This document shows positions 35,653 through 49,300 of a stretch of 64,000 nt of DNA, one piece after another (the first letter of the stretch is position 1; every line of letters begins with the position of its first letter). The notes beneath the pieces are model-generated. The model was not told the origin of the DNA. It did no database searches and saw nothing but the letters and a program-made list of their open reading frames with translations. Source of the stretch: Poecilobothrus nobilitatus (lineage: Eukaryota; Arthropoda; Insecta; Diptera; Dolichopodidae); the NCBI GenBank assembly GCA_947095535.1, contig OX352774.1, positions 266,387,843-266,451,842 on the forward strand. Reading direction: 5' to 3'. The translations under genes were made by a program, and so were the position numbers.

Positions 35653-38600
35653 TATTGGATTGGGTCAATAGATGGTTGAATACATTTCTCCCGTCCGCTT
35701 CTTTTAGATGTTAAAGGGTTAGAAGAAAATAAAAAATATGTTTCAAATAATATTTTATGTGTAAGTGTTTCGCACACTCCATATTTAATTTGTTTGAAAC
35801 CGGTTCTACCAAAAGTAAATTTCCAAAACTTTTCTAATTGTTCAAAGGTAACTGAAATTTAATTGAATTTATAAGTAGTTAGTATTATAGAATCGATAAT
35901 TGCCAAATAGGTAAGTAAGTTTATTATTTTGAAAAGTTCCTCAAAAACATTAACTTATAGAAAACAAAAAAAAAACAAAAATTTTTAATTAATTTTAATG
36001 CTAAACCGAAAATTGGTGCCACCTTAAAAAATTTGTAAATAAAATCTTTATATAAAAAATGGTAATGAATGAATTTTATGTATTATTTGACACAAAAATG
36101 TCGTTTTTTTTTTCTAAACATATTATTTAATTTAATTTTATGAAAACTTAGGGTAATAAAAAAAAAATTTCAATAACTAAAAAAAAAAATCTTAAAATTG
36201 ATTTTGACATTTCAATTTTCCACAATCTCTTCTAAAGTGTTTAAATAACGCCCATACACACCATACATATTAAATCCCAAATTTTATTGTAAATGTTTAT
36301 TTATAGATTTAGATTTTTTATATGTCAACATGTTTATATAAGTATATGTATATAATATCTATATATTATATATATAGATCAACATATGAGTGTATATGTA
36401 TATATTTATATATGTACATATAGAAAAAAATATTTGTTTAGATTGTTATTTAGGTGATTTTAATCAAAAATATTTGTATCACTTAAGTTATAATTTATCT
36501 TATTTTTACACTCTTTGCCATTTTATTTAAATATATGTAATAATATATTATTCGTTTTAAAATTGTCTACTACATTTTTATTTTATTTTACAAATTATTA
36601 TGATTCTTAATGTTATTGCTGTTATCGTTTTGTAATTTTTGATATTTTTATTTGAAATACTAATACAACTCCGATTTTCGTAATGAAAATGATTCATTTC
36701 TTTATTTTTTATATTTCTATGTAATTAATTTCTCTTTCTTTACTTTTTGCGTTATACATTATGTATATGTATAACAGAGAATTTCCAATCATAAAACTTT
36801 ACTTTTTCAAGGAACATTTTGTCAATTTGGTCCAAATTTATAAATTTGCCAATCTGCGTTATATTTATTTTTACTATACATACTGTACCTACTTCCTTTT
36901 ATGTCCTTCTTACGATGACTATTTTCTTATCCTGCATACTTATATCTCAGGCGCAAATTGATATTATAGTTATATATATTATATATTATTATTATAAACA
37001 TATATTGAATCAGCTTATTTTTATAAGCTATGTGTATCAGCGGTTTCTTTTTTGATGGAATTAAAATCTTTGATCTAAAATCTAAAATTTTGCGATCTCT
37101 TCTGTTTGTGTAAAATTTTCACAATAAATTTTGGCCGCTCTTGTCAACAATACTTTTGAATTATACATTATATGTTTATGAACTTATTTTAAGACTTTTT
37201 ATAATATATGTAAGTATATGTAATAAAAATTTATAATTTCCACTTGATTTCAAATTTATCGAGTAAAAAAAAAAATTTTCTATTCGTCAAAATTATATTA
37301 ATTTTCTTTTAATTTAGTGCTTTGATTATACTAATTCAGTTTTTTTTTTATATTCACTATTCTCAAATACAAAATGATTTCAAGTGGGTGAATCATTTAT
37401 TTAGAAGTATTTTTGTTTGAACCAAAACTTAAATATTGTTTTTTATTTTATTTTTCTTTTTTAATTTTTTCTTTAACCCCACAATAAATTTATTTTCTTT
37501 GTTTTTCTCTGTAATTTTTTCTTTAGTTGACCTCAAAAAATAAATAATAAGAAGCTGTAAAGCATTTAGTAAAAGCCATTTTCAAATTTCAATTCATTTA
37601 TAATTTTTATCTAAATTATATGATTCTTTAATAGAATCATAAATTTGTTTAAGTTGTCTTTTATTTTTTTTTTGTGAATATGGGATGAGAAATTAATAAA
37701 TTTTCTGGTGATTTTTATTTATTTTTTTTATTTAAGTATATACATTTTATGTGGTATATATGCTTATGATAGACAGGGGCAATCTAATGCTCAGATTTGA
37801 CGGTATACATTTATATAATTAATTTAACGATCACGATTATTAATAATTATGTGTTTCAAATTCTATAAAAATTATCAAAACGTATAAGTATATAAGTATG
37901 TATCTCTATAAAATATTTAAGATTATCATCAAGTGAATCAATCTTTATTCGGAAATTTTATTTGAATTTTCGATACAGAAAGTGTTTAATTTATTTAAAA
38001 TGAGTTTTTTTTTAGATTTAAATATCTAACTATAATCATTTTTTTTTTGTACCTGAAGAAATAAAATCTCAGAATTAACAAAAATCAAATTTTCATACCA
38101 TTTAATATTGTTTTACCAAATTTCTTATTATTTTATATATTTCTATATTTAAAGCGATGCCTTTATGAAATCTTATAGGTGATCTAAATTCCTTTAACTA
38201 AACGAAATGTATTTTCTAAACGTTACAATGCAATCCAATAATGAACAATTTTAAATAATACCTAACATTTCTTTTATTATACATAGCCATGTATGTTATA
38301 TAGAAATTTCAACTATAGTTTGGACTAAGTATTTGGAAAAATAAATTTATAGATATATTTACTAAGTTCTTTGAATATATATGCAACATTTATAACTCAT
38401 TCAATTGCAATATATTTAAATTGCCCTAAATTGAAATGTATAGTTAAAATTCAGAAGGTATTAAAAATAATTTATTTCTTTTAGAACATAAAATATTATA
38501 TTTTTCTATACAAATTAAATGTAAAATAGAGTTGGTTCTATTTGGTTTACTATACTGTTCGCTATAAAAGATTTGAATACCATGTTGATCACACAACTAA

Positions 38601-39000
38601 AACTAAAGCTTTGTATCATAAAATATCTTCATCATCAGCATAATCCGATGCAATATGTATTTTTTTAGTATAATCTGCAGTATGATATGCAGTATAGTTA
38701 TATAGAATATAAAAAAAAATATGCCTACACATTCCAACCATTTGAGGTAATTAATCAAATTGATTTCATTCCAACGTGACTGATTAGACAATTCATCTGT
38801 AAAGGGATGTTTTACAAACATTTTACAAATAACTAAATATTTTGTGTAGAAAAACAACGAGACTTGTACTTAACGAGATTTTAATTTTTAATAAAATGCG
38901 TGCATTTTGTTAATTTTTCACTACTCTCTGTTTTGTTTTTCTTTTAATGAGGCACTTATAAGATTATTGAGTAAAAATTGAATTTTTATTTTGGTAAATA
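35653..39000. other. AT-rich noncoding stretch
   Basis: No supported gene. Overlapping open frames at 36761-37055 encode F/Y/I-rich peptides expected from AT-rich DNA. TA-rich tracts lie at 36340-36420. An imperfect hairpin (GCATATTTTTTTT-type arms) lies near 38650-38725. The open frame 38603-38857 (minus) has no recognisable domain. Confidence 0.55.
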
Positions 39001-39454
39001 TACATGGTGGACCAACTTGGACTGATTGGTTTGAAATGCTTATAATATTTTTATTTTTAAAGTTTTTTATTTTATTTTTTTTGCAGATAATAAAAAATTT
39101 TATAAAATTTTGTAATGTCATCATACACAGTGCAAGAACGTGTAAAAATTGTTGAATTTTATATGTTTCCGGACGATAAATTTTTTAAACAATCTCATTA
39201 TGAGCGATGAAGCAGATTTTCATTTAAATGGATATGTCAATAAACGGAACTGCCGAATTTGGGGTACGGAGAATCCAAGAGCAGTGCATCAGCGACAATT
39301 ACACCCTCTCAGATGCACTGTTTGGTGTGGAATTATGGATATTGAGTTATCCGTCCATATTTTTTCGGAAATGAAACTGAGCATCCAGAAACCGTCTCTG
39401 GGCGATATACCAGACCATGTTGGAAATATATTTAAGTGTGGTAGTTCTCAATAA
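39001..39454 (+). mobile_element. Tc1/mariner-type transposon remnant
   Basis: The segment includes a possible left terminus, TA followed by CATGGTGGACCAACTTGG (39001-39020), about 100 bp before the transposase start. A short inverted partner GTCCACCAT occurs at 40157-40165 and might be the right end, but the intervening 700 bp is plain AT-rich sequence. The right boundary is therefore unproven and is set here at the end of the coding remnant. Confidence 0.55.
39115..39454 (+). pseudogene. internally deleted mariner-type transposase
   Basis: The ATG at 39115 opens MSSYTVQERVKIVEFY, the start of the helix-turn-helix (DUF4817-like) DNA-binding domain common in insect mariner-type transposases. 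After about 30 codons the frame stops (TGA near 39208). In an overlapping frame the protein resumes at MSDEADFHLNGYVNKRNCRI, then WGTENPRAVHQ and CTVWCGI, which match the central catalytic region. The DE-A-FHLNGYVNKQNCRIW box contains a catalytic aspartate of the DD(D/E) triad. The ~100+ residues normally between these parts are missing, and the remainder to the TAA at 39452 is poorly conserved. This is a nonfunctional copy; DNA cutting and pasting would require the complete DD(D/E) domain. Confidence 0.82.
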
Positions 39455-42400
39455 TCGTAAGAATAGCCATTTAACTGCCAACAAATTAACAAAATTTTGA
39501 AGGCCTTGTAAGACTTTCAGCGGTATTTTATAAACTTAAATTATAGATTTTCTTCATGATTTTAAAATTATATAAGTAGCTAGATTTTCTATTCTATAGT
39601 TTTTCTTTACCTTGCCTTAATGCAATATACCAATATAATTGTCCTATTTTAATTTTCTTTTAAATTACCGAAACGTCAAAAAATTAAGAAAATGAAAAAT
39701 TATTATTTAATAATACAAAAAAAAATTGTAAATCATAAATTTTCATATTACTTAAATCCCTAAAATATATATTTATTGCTAAAAAATGCCCTTGCATATT
39801 TTTTGACAATATTTTTGTGACAAAAAATTTTTTTTGAATATTTTTCTAATATTTTTAATTTTTTTTTTATCCATTTAACTTTCTCAAACGATTAAATTCG
39901 ACATCTCTTTACACAAAAATATTTATATTTAGTAAATCCATTTTTATTATGCTTAAATTGTATTAAGTATATTCACCTTTACCTTCAATTACAGAACGGG
40001 GTATAGAGGGAAATAAAATATAAATAATCCACTAAATTTTAATAATTGTACCCGATTTCAAAATAAATATATACCTGTACTTTGTATTGTTGTATATTTA
40101 GGTAAAATTGATTTATATATAATATAGAATTTATATGAATAACAAAAAATAAAACTGTCCACCATTAAAAAAGTTAAAATGAACATTGAAATAAAAACAG
40201 AAAAAGCAACAACGACAAATCAAAGGTATTAAAATAAAACACAAAAAAAAAAATTATCCTCAAAGAATTCAAATCCAAAAATAGCGTTTCCACCAGTCCC
40301 TATATAATAAATATATGAACTTTAATGCTCTGTAACAATTTTTTATTTGTCACAAAAGAAAGTCCAAATAAAATTTTTAAAAAGTTAATGACAGACCTCT
40401 TGTCAGCTATGGGATCTTGAGAATATAAATAAATAAAACAAAAATAAGGTGCTTGCTTCATCTATTAGATTTAATATTTAAAACTATAAAAAGTAATTTT
40501 CTTCAATTTTAAAATATTATTAAAAATATTTATTGAATACTTAATTAATTCTTAAAAATTTCTATTTACATCTTCCCTTGTAGATTCTACAGGTATTTTT
40601 ATCATGAATAATGATATTTTGTTTATTGCGTTGATGTCACCAATTATACATCAAGGGCCTACAAATAGAATTTTCGTAAATTTAAATAATTTTATTAGCG
40701 TTAAAATTTGTGAGCTATCCTCCTATTGTAATTCATAAATAAATTAAATTTAATTTCTAAAATCAATGCCATAATACCTTTTCTAAATAAATATTTTTTT
40801 TTTCAAAATTGAACTCAACAAAATGTGGGAAGTAAAACAAAAATAAAAGGAGGAAAAAAAAAATAAAACGGAAAACAAAGTTTATATATCTATATATTTA
40901 TTGTACAGGTAAATTATTATAGCGATGAGGTAAATATTCGTTAGTTTGATCCCTTTGATGGTGTATTTAATAACATTGTTTAACGATCGAAATAAAAAAA
41001 AATTAAAATCTATAAGGAACAAAACCAAAAATATGGTCAAGTCATTTGTTATTATTTCAATTTATTCAAAAAAATAAAAAGAAAATAAAACAAAACTTAA
41101 TGTCATAGAATGAAACATTGTCGATGATGTTATTGTTAGTGGTGTTGGTATTGTTAGATTTATTAGTGACTTATTAAAATTTATTTAAAAGGTGTTCAAA
41201 ATCCATTATTAATCTTCACATATCGTTTTCATGATTTTTAAATATATTACGTACATACATAGATAAATATATTTACAAATAAGTATAAAATACATGTATA
41301 TAAAAATAATAAAACAGGAAGACATTAAGGCTTATAATAGAGGTCACCAATCATACTTTAGTTTGAAATTTTAAAATTAAACCTAATTTTTTATCATTAG
41401 AACATTTGTTCATCTTAACAGGGTTTAAAAAAAGGATCGAGTTAACTAGAAAGAATAACCAGTTTTTCGATATAATTTGTTTTTGTCTCGTTTTTTTTTA
41501 TAATCTTTAGAAACAAAAAGTTAAAATTAAGTTTAAAAAAATAACTAGTTAAAATTGCGTCAGTTAAAAAAATTAAAAATACAAATAGATTGAAGCTTTG
41601 AAGAATCTACAAAATTTTATTCTATTTTATTTTATAGAAAATATTGGTATGGTAAATAGAAATGGTAGTAAATAGTTTTTGTTAGAGAAAACCTATTCAA
41701 AAACTTCTAAACTTGTTTTCAAATAGAGGAGGAAGCCATACTTATGAAATTATTTAATACGGAGTCACTATGGGAAATTATTTATCTCTACAAAATATTT
41801 ACTTATAGTTATGATAACTATACCTGTTTATATAAACCTTTTTAGTTACTTTTACCTTTTGTTAATTATTTTAATAAACAGATATTATCATAAATGTGAT
41901 AAAAGAATTAATAATATCATACTTTCACAAATCATGTACAGTTTTTGAATTTTAAATCTGTTAAAAAAATTCAATATATATATATATGAAAAGAATTCGT
42001 TTTTTCATTCTCTACTTTTAAAGCAGTTGAAACCTTAGAGAACTTTTTATTTATATTCTACAGTTACATTCTATTTAATTAAAGTTAAAACAAAATTTAA
42101 GCAGAATTATAGGAGTAGTTATATATAAAATATTTTAAAACATTCCAAAAGCCGATTAACTTAATACACAATTAATTATTTTATTAATCTCACAGACTTA
42201 CTTACATATATTTAGTATAATTTACACAGGTTTCTTTTGTAATTAGTTTGTGCATAGGATGCACGCGTAAAATTTTGAAATTTCTGTAAACGCTATTTGC
42301 ATATCGTTCTGTTTTGAATTTCACATTAGTTATAACTGTAATTAAATATTTTTCATTTTAAAATTAAAAATAGAAAATAATTATATACGAAATACAAGTA

Positions 42401-44224
42401 CATATATACATACGTACATTATATACGTAAAATAAATGTGTATGGAAAAGGAAAAAACCATTAATTTACCTTAATAAATTGTTTTTAAGGTGTTATCGAA
42501 TTCAAGTACACACCCCTTAAATTATAGGTGATCAGTACATAATGATATCATATAACATTTATTTTATACTTGATAAAAAAACCAGTTTATATTTTTTAAC
42601 GGTTTAATAATAAATTTAATAAGCCAATGATGGCGAAAATTTTACTAAAATAATTTGTAAAATCTATCATCCAAAAGATCACTTTTTTTGCTTAATTTTT
42701 TTTTTTTTGAAATGAATCGAATCGTTAAGTGATGACGCCAAAAATGTTTTATAGTACGCCTGATTTATTTTTTTTTTTTTGCAATTTTAAGGCTTTTAAT
42801 ATCTGACACAATCAAGTAAAGATCAGACTGTTTTTTTTATTTATTTTTAGGATTATATAAAAGGATAAGAAACTTTTGTGGGAGGTGGTTTTGAGTGTTG
42901 TTTTTTTTTTAAACCGACATTATAATTTTCTTTTTCACACAGAATAAAGTGATTAAAACGAAGCTATTTTGTATAATTTTTATATATTGTATATACAGTT
43001 ATTGTTGCTGAAATGTGGGAGTATTTTTTTGTGATTAAAATTTAAGCTAAAGCCCTTGAATTAATTAAAGATGAATTTTTTTTTTTGTTAAAATTTTATA
43101 GAAATTTACTTTATTAATTAAACATTTTTTTTTTGTTTTTCAATTTAATTAAAAATCAATTTAATTTCGGATTCATAGAAATTTCATTTTAACCTTCTTT
43201 ATTATTTTAATTAATAAGTTTAACTGAAAGTAAATTTCATGGAATTTTTAAATTGATTTCACAATCATCAAAAAATAAGAAAGTTAGGAAATTAATTCAT
43301 AATACATATTATAATTAAATGTAAATTTTCTCAAATAAAGAAGTCTTTATATAATTAAATCAAAATTTCATATGAATTATTTTAGAATCAAATTTATAAA
43401 AAAATTATAACTAACGCACATGATTTTAACAGCGGTTTGAGTAATAAAATAAAAATCTTGAAATTTTACGTAAAATTCCCTTTATGGAATTTTTTTTACT
43501 ATCTTACATTATAATAATACAAAAAAAAACATTAAAAGTTGTATCTTATAATCTATGTTTTATTTTTAATACTATCAATGAGGTTGAAGACATATATAAT
43601 AACATAAAATTTATATTAGTACTTTTAAACAGTACAGTACTTTTAACAGTACTTTAAGCGTTTAAGACACTATTAACAACCAAAATGCAAGCAGTTTTGT
43701 CCTGTTTGATTTTATAAGTTTCCATATCCTTTCCAAAATATATTCTATATGGTAACACTTTTGTTTGTTTTTAATTTAAACTTTTTCATTCTAAAATAAA
43801 ATTTTAATTCGTTTTGTACCTTTCCGTCAAACCAAGTAAAAAAGTTTAAAATACCTGATTAAAAAATAAATTTTAACTAATAAATTTATTTTTGAATTTG
43901 TTCTTATTCTTTCATGTTCTTCTTTTTCTTATATTACCAGAAAATAAAAAGCAAAACCAAATTTATAAGGTGCCATATTACCTGCCTTTTAATTAAAAAT
44001 AAAAATTTTGAGAGTTTATTAGTGTTTCAAAATTATTTTTTCTTATTAATTTTAACTTTTTTTTTTGTAAGAAAATAATACTGCTAATAAATTCATATGT
44101 TTATAAGTTTGTATTTTGTATATAATATCAAATTAAAATAAACGTTAATTAGGTACTTCTTGGAAAACATATAATGAAAATTAATAATGAGTTCAGGTAT
44201 AACACAAATAATATTATAACTAAG
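39455..44224. other. AT-rich noncoding stretch
   Basis: No gene or element recognised in 4.8 kb. Small GC-richer points at 42253-42270 (GGATGCACGCG) and 42728-42765 are unassigned. A duplicated CAGTACTTTTAA word lies near 43632-43665. Confidence 0.6.
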
Positions 44225-44276
44225 TATATAAATATAATGTTGTATATAATTATATAAATATAATGTTGTATATAAG
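44225..44276. repeat. 26-bp tandem duplication
   Basis: Two adjacent copies (44225-44250, 44251-44276) of a unit starting TATATAAATATAATGTTG differ only at the last base. Confidence 0.9.
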
Positions 44277-44559
44277 TATATATATTATAATATATATATC
44301 TTCATTAAAATGCTCATAATTATGGATAGGATCAATTTACTATTTGTTAGATACTAAGCTTTTATATAGAAATTTTGTTTTTTTCTTTTAACTTTTGTTA
44401 CTTAATTATAATGGTAATAAATTTAGAACCAGTTAGCCAGACCTTCCATCCACAGAAGCTTTGAATAATATAAGATTGTTAATTTTATGTTGTGATTTAG
44501 TTAAACTTATAGGAATTGGATATACCACTGACTGATTAATTATATATTTTCCTTTTCTA

Positions 44560-45035
44560 CTATCTTTGAAAACATATGCCTTCCACAAAGCAGTGTCATC
44601 TAATCTATTTTGGGCTATTTGAATTCTGCGGATGCTTTCCCTTCGATTTCTATTTCCTTTGTACAATTGTTCCTCTTTATGTGTTTCTGGGTCTGCCTAC
44701 TTTTCTTTCTCGCTGAGGATTGTTTAGCAATGGAGTCTCTTCTCAGTATATGGTACCACCTTTATTTCTTTCTTCTTATCTGTTTACAAATAGGCCCTTG
44801 TGTTACAAGCTTCAAATATTCCGAAAATATTTGTATTTGGATGAAAACCTGCCGCTTGTTTATATGGCGTTTGTTTATTAGGCAAGTTTCTCTGCCATAT
44901 AGCAGACACAAGAGTGGAATATTCAGATTTTTGTTATCCTGGCTATTTGTGCAGATCTCCATACTCTCCATAATCTGCCGAAAGTTGCCATTGCCAGATT
45001 TAGTCTGTCTGTTATCTTTTCGCTTATAAGTTTGT
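44560..45035 (-). pseudogene. C-terminal remnant of RTE-like LINE ORF2
   Basis: On the minus strand NKLISEKITDRLNLAMATFG then RLWRVWRSAQIARITKI (45035-44925) is the linker after the reverse transcriptase. A frameshift leads to LLCLLYGRETCLINKRHINK and RQVFI (cf. LLYGCETW in the family). After a further frame change RWYHILRRDSIAKQSS leads into KRNNCTKEIEIEGKASAEFK. Another shift gives IAQNRLDDTALWKAYV. This matches, in order, the WIGHTLRR / GRP..TW / E...GK.W.E.K / AQNR.RW pattern at the C-terminus of RTE-like LINEs (recalled, not searched). Three or more frame breaks make it an old pseudogene. The plus-strand open frame over the same bases (44610-45029) is its antisense shadow. Confidence 0.72.
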
Positions 45036-46094
45036 TAAATCTTGCTTTGAAATTTTTACTCCTAAGTATAATAAACATTAAGTTAAAAATTAATAAAATG
45101 AATTTAATAAATATGACACTTTAAAACTTACAAAAGAAAATTTAATAAATAATAATGTTTACAAAAATTTTAATGTGGATTTTGTAGAATATTTTATTTT
45201 AAGCTTCCCCCGCTTTATACACTAAAATATTAATTAATTTTCTTAAAATTTTCTAAATTTACTTAGATAGCAAAATATGTATTGTGCTGCTTCTATCACT
45301 ACCGCTATTCTTATCAATATCAAAAAAATATGGTCTTTAAAATATAAGAAATATGTATACCTAACTTAAAATTAAAAAGACAGAAAGATAAAATAAATTA
45401 AATTAAAAAATAAACAAACAAAAATTAACAGAAAAATTAAAAAAAAAACAACGGACAGAAATGAGATGAATGAAGTTAAATTATTTTAATAAATGACGAA
45501 GGAACAAGAAACAACAATAACAATAAGTAAAAAAAAAATCAAAATTTAAATCATTTCAGTTAATTACATTCGAAACATAATAATGATGGATTTAGTTTAA
45601 ATGCATCCCGTGAAGTTAATTTGATTGAAGGAAATTCAATTAATTTTGATTGAAAAAAAAAGAATTAAAAAATTATAAAATTTCAACAGAAAAATCGAAA
45701 GAGAAAGATTGTAATAGGTAGAGCGCACCTCACATTATGTAGTGCGTCCTGCTGAAAAATAATTTTTTTTTTTATCTTTTTTTTATTATTGTTTTTGACT
45801 CACCTTACTTAAATTCTTTTGATAAATGATTTTCATGCTTGTATATTTGTTAACATATTACTTGTAGGTATATATTATAGGCATAAAAGTTATTTTTGAA
45901 GTTATTGTGCTATTACTTATTGATATTTTGTTATTGTTCTTATTTAGTTTAGTTTTAATAATTTGATGTTTTGTAATTAATTTTTTTTTTTTGTATTTAA
46001 TTTAATGATTAAAATCTATTTAAAAAATTAAAAAAACTAACGTAAATATTATTGAAAGTTTCGGTTTTAAAAAGTAGATAATGTATTTATATCT
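45036..46094. other. AT-rich noncoding stretch
   Basis: No gene. A small GC-richer patch at 45718-45753 (TAGAGCGCACC and GTGCGTCCTGC) forms a weak inverted repeat; unassigned. Confidence 0.6.
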
Positions 46095-46110
46095 CTAGCA
46101 ATAACAGTAT

Positions 46111-46341
46111 TTAGCTATCATGTACTTATATTCGATATTCGATATTTTACTTACAACAAATCATTTGAAAAACGTCAAATTACTAATGATTATTATATGA
46201 TTTGCGCTCTCGCTGTCTCTCGCATAATAATGACTTGTCAGGATGATTTTAACCAACGAAACAACGTTATGTCTTATAACTATTAGTTATATGAAAAATC
46301 ATGTTAACGTACAAAATCATATGATCTCAAATGATAGCTAA
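46111..46341. repeat. possible small inverted-repeat element
   Basis: TTAGCTATCAT at 46111-46121 and its perfect complement at 46331-46341 bracket 231 bp that is GC-richer than its flanks (GCGCTCTCGCTGTCTCTCGC at about 46204-46223). Outside the 11 bp both arms begin AATAA-like. No target duplication was identified. Could be a MITE remnant or chance. Confidence 0.3.
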
Positions 46342-49300
46342 TTATTATTATAGTTAAGAAATTTTGAACGCTTCGCTTCATATAACGGAGATGCTGTTTC
46401 TTTTTAACAAAACACAGAGAAGCCATTTACAAAATACAGTTAATAAAAATGACAATCAAACTTATTTTACTAAATAAAAAAGCCTAAGATATGACTAACT
46501 AACATGAGCATTATAATAATTACTTATTACTATTAAATTGAATTTTAATAAAATTTGTGAAATATCTTACTGTTTGGATAATCGGACAAAATCTTTTTAA
46601 AAGTATTATTTGTACAATATTTATTTCATTTCAGAAAGAAATCACACAAAATGATGGAGTATAAAATGAAAAAGAAAATTAGGTTTCATTTTTCTTTTCA
46701 TATAGGTACATAATATTTATTTTCTTTCTAACTCTTTCTGATTTTAAGTTTTTTTTTTTTTCTTCTCTCTCTTATGCGATTATTTATTGTTTTATAATTT
46801 TGTAATTTATAATTTAAAACGCATTCTTAAGGTTGGTTTTTAATTTTGTTTTTATTTTGATTTTTAATAAATGATTTTGCAATGCGATTAGAGGCAGGCT
46901 GCGTCTCGGCATGTCTTATGGAATTTTTATAAATAAAAAATAAAAACAAATAATTTTTTCTAATTTTTTACAACTTTTCAAATAATATTTTACAATGTCG
47001 TAAATTTTATTTAAGTTTTTTTTTTTTTTATTATAAATAATCATATCATTTAGTTTTCAGTTTTATTTCAAGCAGGCATATTTTACTCATATATATAAGA
47101 GTAATTAGGTACATGACATAAATCAAAATTTTAAAAGAGTGATTTTCAAATTATATATTATATACGTATATGTATAAGTAGGTATATAAAATTTATATGT
47201 AAAGAAGTTGATTATGGTTTTAATTAAAACTTAATTTTTATAAATATTTATAAGTACGTATCTACATATTATATTTATGTAAGTATATATATATATGTAA
47301 GTAGTAATTCTCTATAATCATTATGTCTTTTGAGTTATTCAGTTATTTTACCTATATACTTATGTATCAAATATTTTAATCTTAAATAACTAAAACGAAT
47401 TCATCTAATAAAAAATTAAAAGTATTTCTTAATTTTATCGTTTATTTTAAAATGAAACTTATGTGTTTGAATAATAAACGAAAAAATTTTATACAATTTC
47501 ATTAAAATATTTTTTATTAGTAATTTATTGTGAATTTAAAATTTACTTCATTAGTTATAATTTTTAACATTTATAAGAATTTTTTTATTTTTTTTTTTTT
47601 AAATTAAATATTTTTAAGGGTTATTCAGATGAAATTATAAATATTATTAGGGATACAATATATTTTATTGTCGGTTCATTTGGTTTAGATATTTTGCTTT
47701 TTATTTTCGATAAATAATAATTAAGTATGATAAATTCTATCTATACACTCTATTCACTTAATATCATATATATAAATATATACAATAATATTATAAAAAA
47801 ACTTATATAATTATCATATTAGATATCATATAAAGTAAAATATTGAAATGGTTTAAAATTTTTGAATTGTAAATGTAAAAAAAGCAAAGTGCAATTACAT
47901 ACTTTTTAAATTAGCTAAACTTTTACATAATCCATATTATCGTATATTAAATTTAATATAATTTATACTAGGTATGTAATTGCTGTTAAATTTACCTCAG
48001 TATATCCTGTTCTTTCCAACGTTATTTTAATTTCAATAAAAGTATATATATACATGTATCATAATAGTCAACTCTTTAATATATATTTATTCCATTTAGA
48101 TATCATATTAAATTTATCTTTTTTCTTTTTCTATATATAGTTTTTTATTTACTTATTTATTATAATTACCGTCTTTTTTTTTTAAGAAAAATATATAAAA
48201 AATAAATTAAAAACTTTCACACCAAACATTTTTTCTCTCTACATATTTAAACAAAAAAAACTTTTTTTTTTATTGTGTCTTACCTGTAAGTGAGATGCGA
48301 TATAAATAAAATAAAAAAAAAAAAAATGAAATTTCTCCTCCCGCATATTACATAAAATTATCCCACATATACAGTAAACTCTTAATATAAAGAACTGTTA
48401 TTAAAATACTTTTATATAAACTAAAGTATTAAAACAAATAAAATGTACATTAAAAAAAAAAAGGTTTAAATGAAATATATAAGTCTTATGTAAATTAACT
48501 TATTAATAACTTTCTATAAATACTGTGTTGATTAGTTTTTAATTAGTGTGTATAATATCAGATATAAATCGTTTACTGTATAATAATGAAATGTAACTAA
48601 GTGAAAATTATTTATTTAGTATATACTATCTAAATTAATACCATACGATATAATGACATTATTATGGGTGCATGTTTTTGAATTTTTATGCAACCAAATC
48701 CATTTTTTAACTGAAAAGAACTATAAAAAGTAACAATTCGTGTAACAAGAAAGCAGAGTATCATCATCAACACATTGAATTAAATCTTATTTAACAATAT
48801 TTTTTTTTTTTGAGTTTTGTTTTTTTTTTTAATTTGGGTTTTTTTTTTTTTCATTTTATTATTTTTGAGGTTTGGTGTTTAGCGCTCCCAATTTTAATTT
48901 CCGGCTGTTAAACCACAAAATAATGTGTGAACATTATTTATTTTAATTAAAAATCAAAAATACAGCTAGCCAAAGTGTAAAGAGAATACAAATGTGGATA
49001 AAACTATATAAAACTATCCAAATAAATGCATGATGTATATACACATATGTACATATATACATATATTATTTACTTATATAAATGTATAGAATTTGTGTCC
49101 TGTAATAATTTTTTTTATAGTGTAAGTACTTATTGGAATTCGATTATAAAAATGTGACTTATTATATATTATAATATGTTATACTTTCATTATAGGTTTT
49201 CGTAGCAATAGAAATAGAGAAAGCGATAAAAATAATAATTAAATAAAAATAAGACAAAAAACAAGAAAATAAAAAAATTAATAAAATGAAAATAATTTAT

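Noticed and set aside
40157..40167. right terminal repeat of the mariner remnant (GTCCACCAT near TA)
   Set aside because: Only 9 bp match the presumed left end, alignment to TA is off by a base, and 700 bp of featureless sequence separates it from the coding remnant.
44610..45029. 139-codon plus-strand open frame
   Set aside because: It is antisense to the RTE-like ORF2 remnant, whose family motifs are legible on the minus strand.
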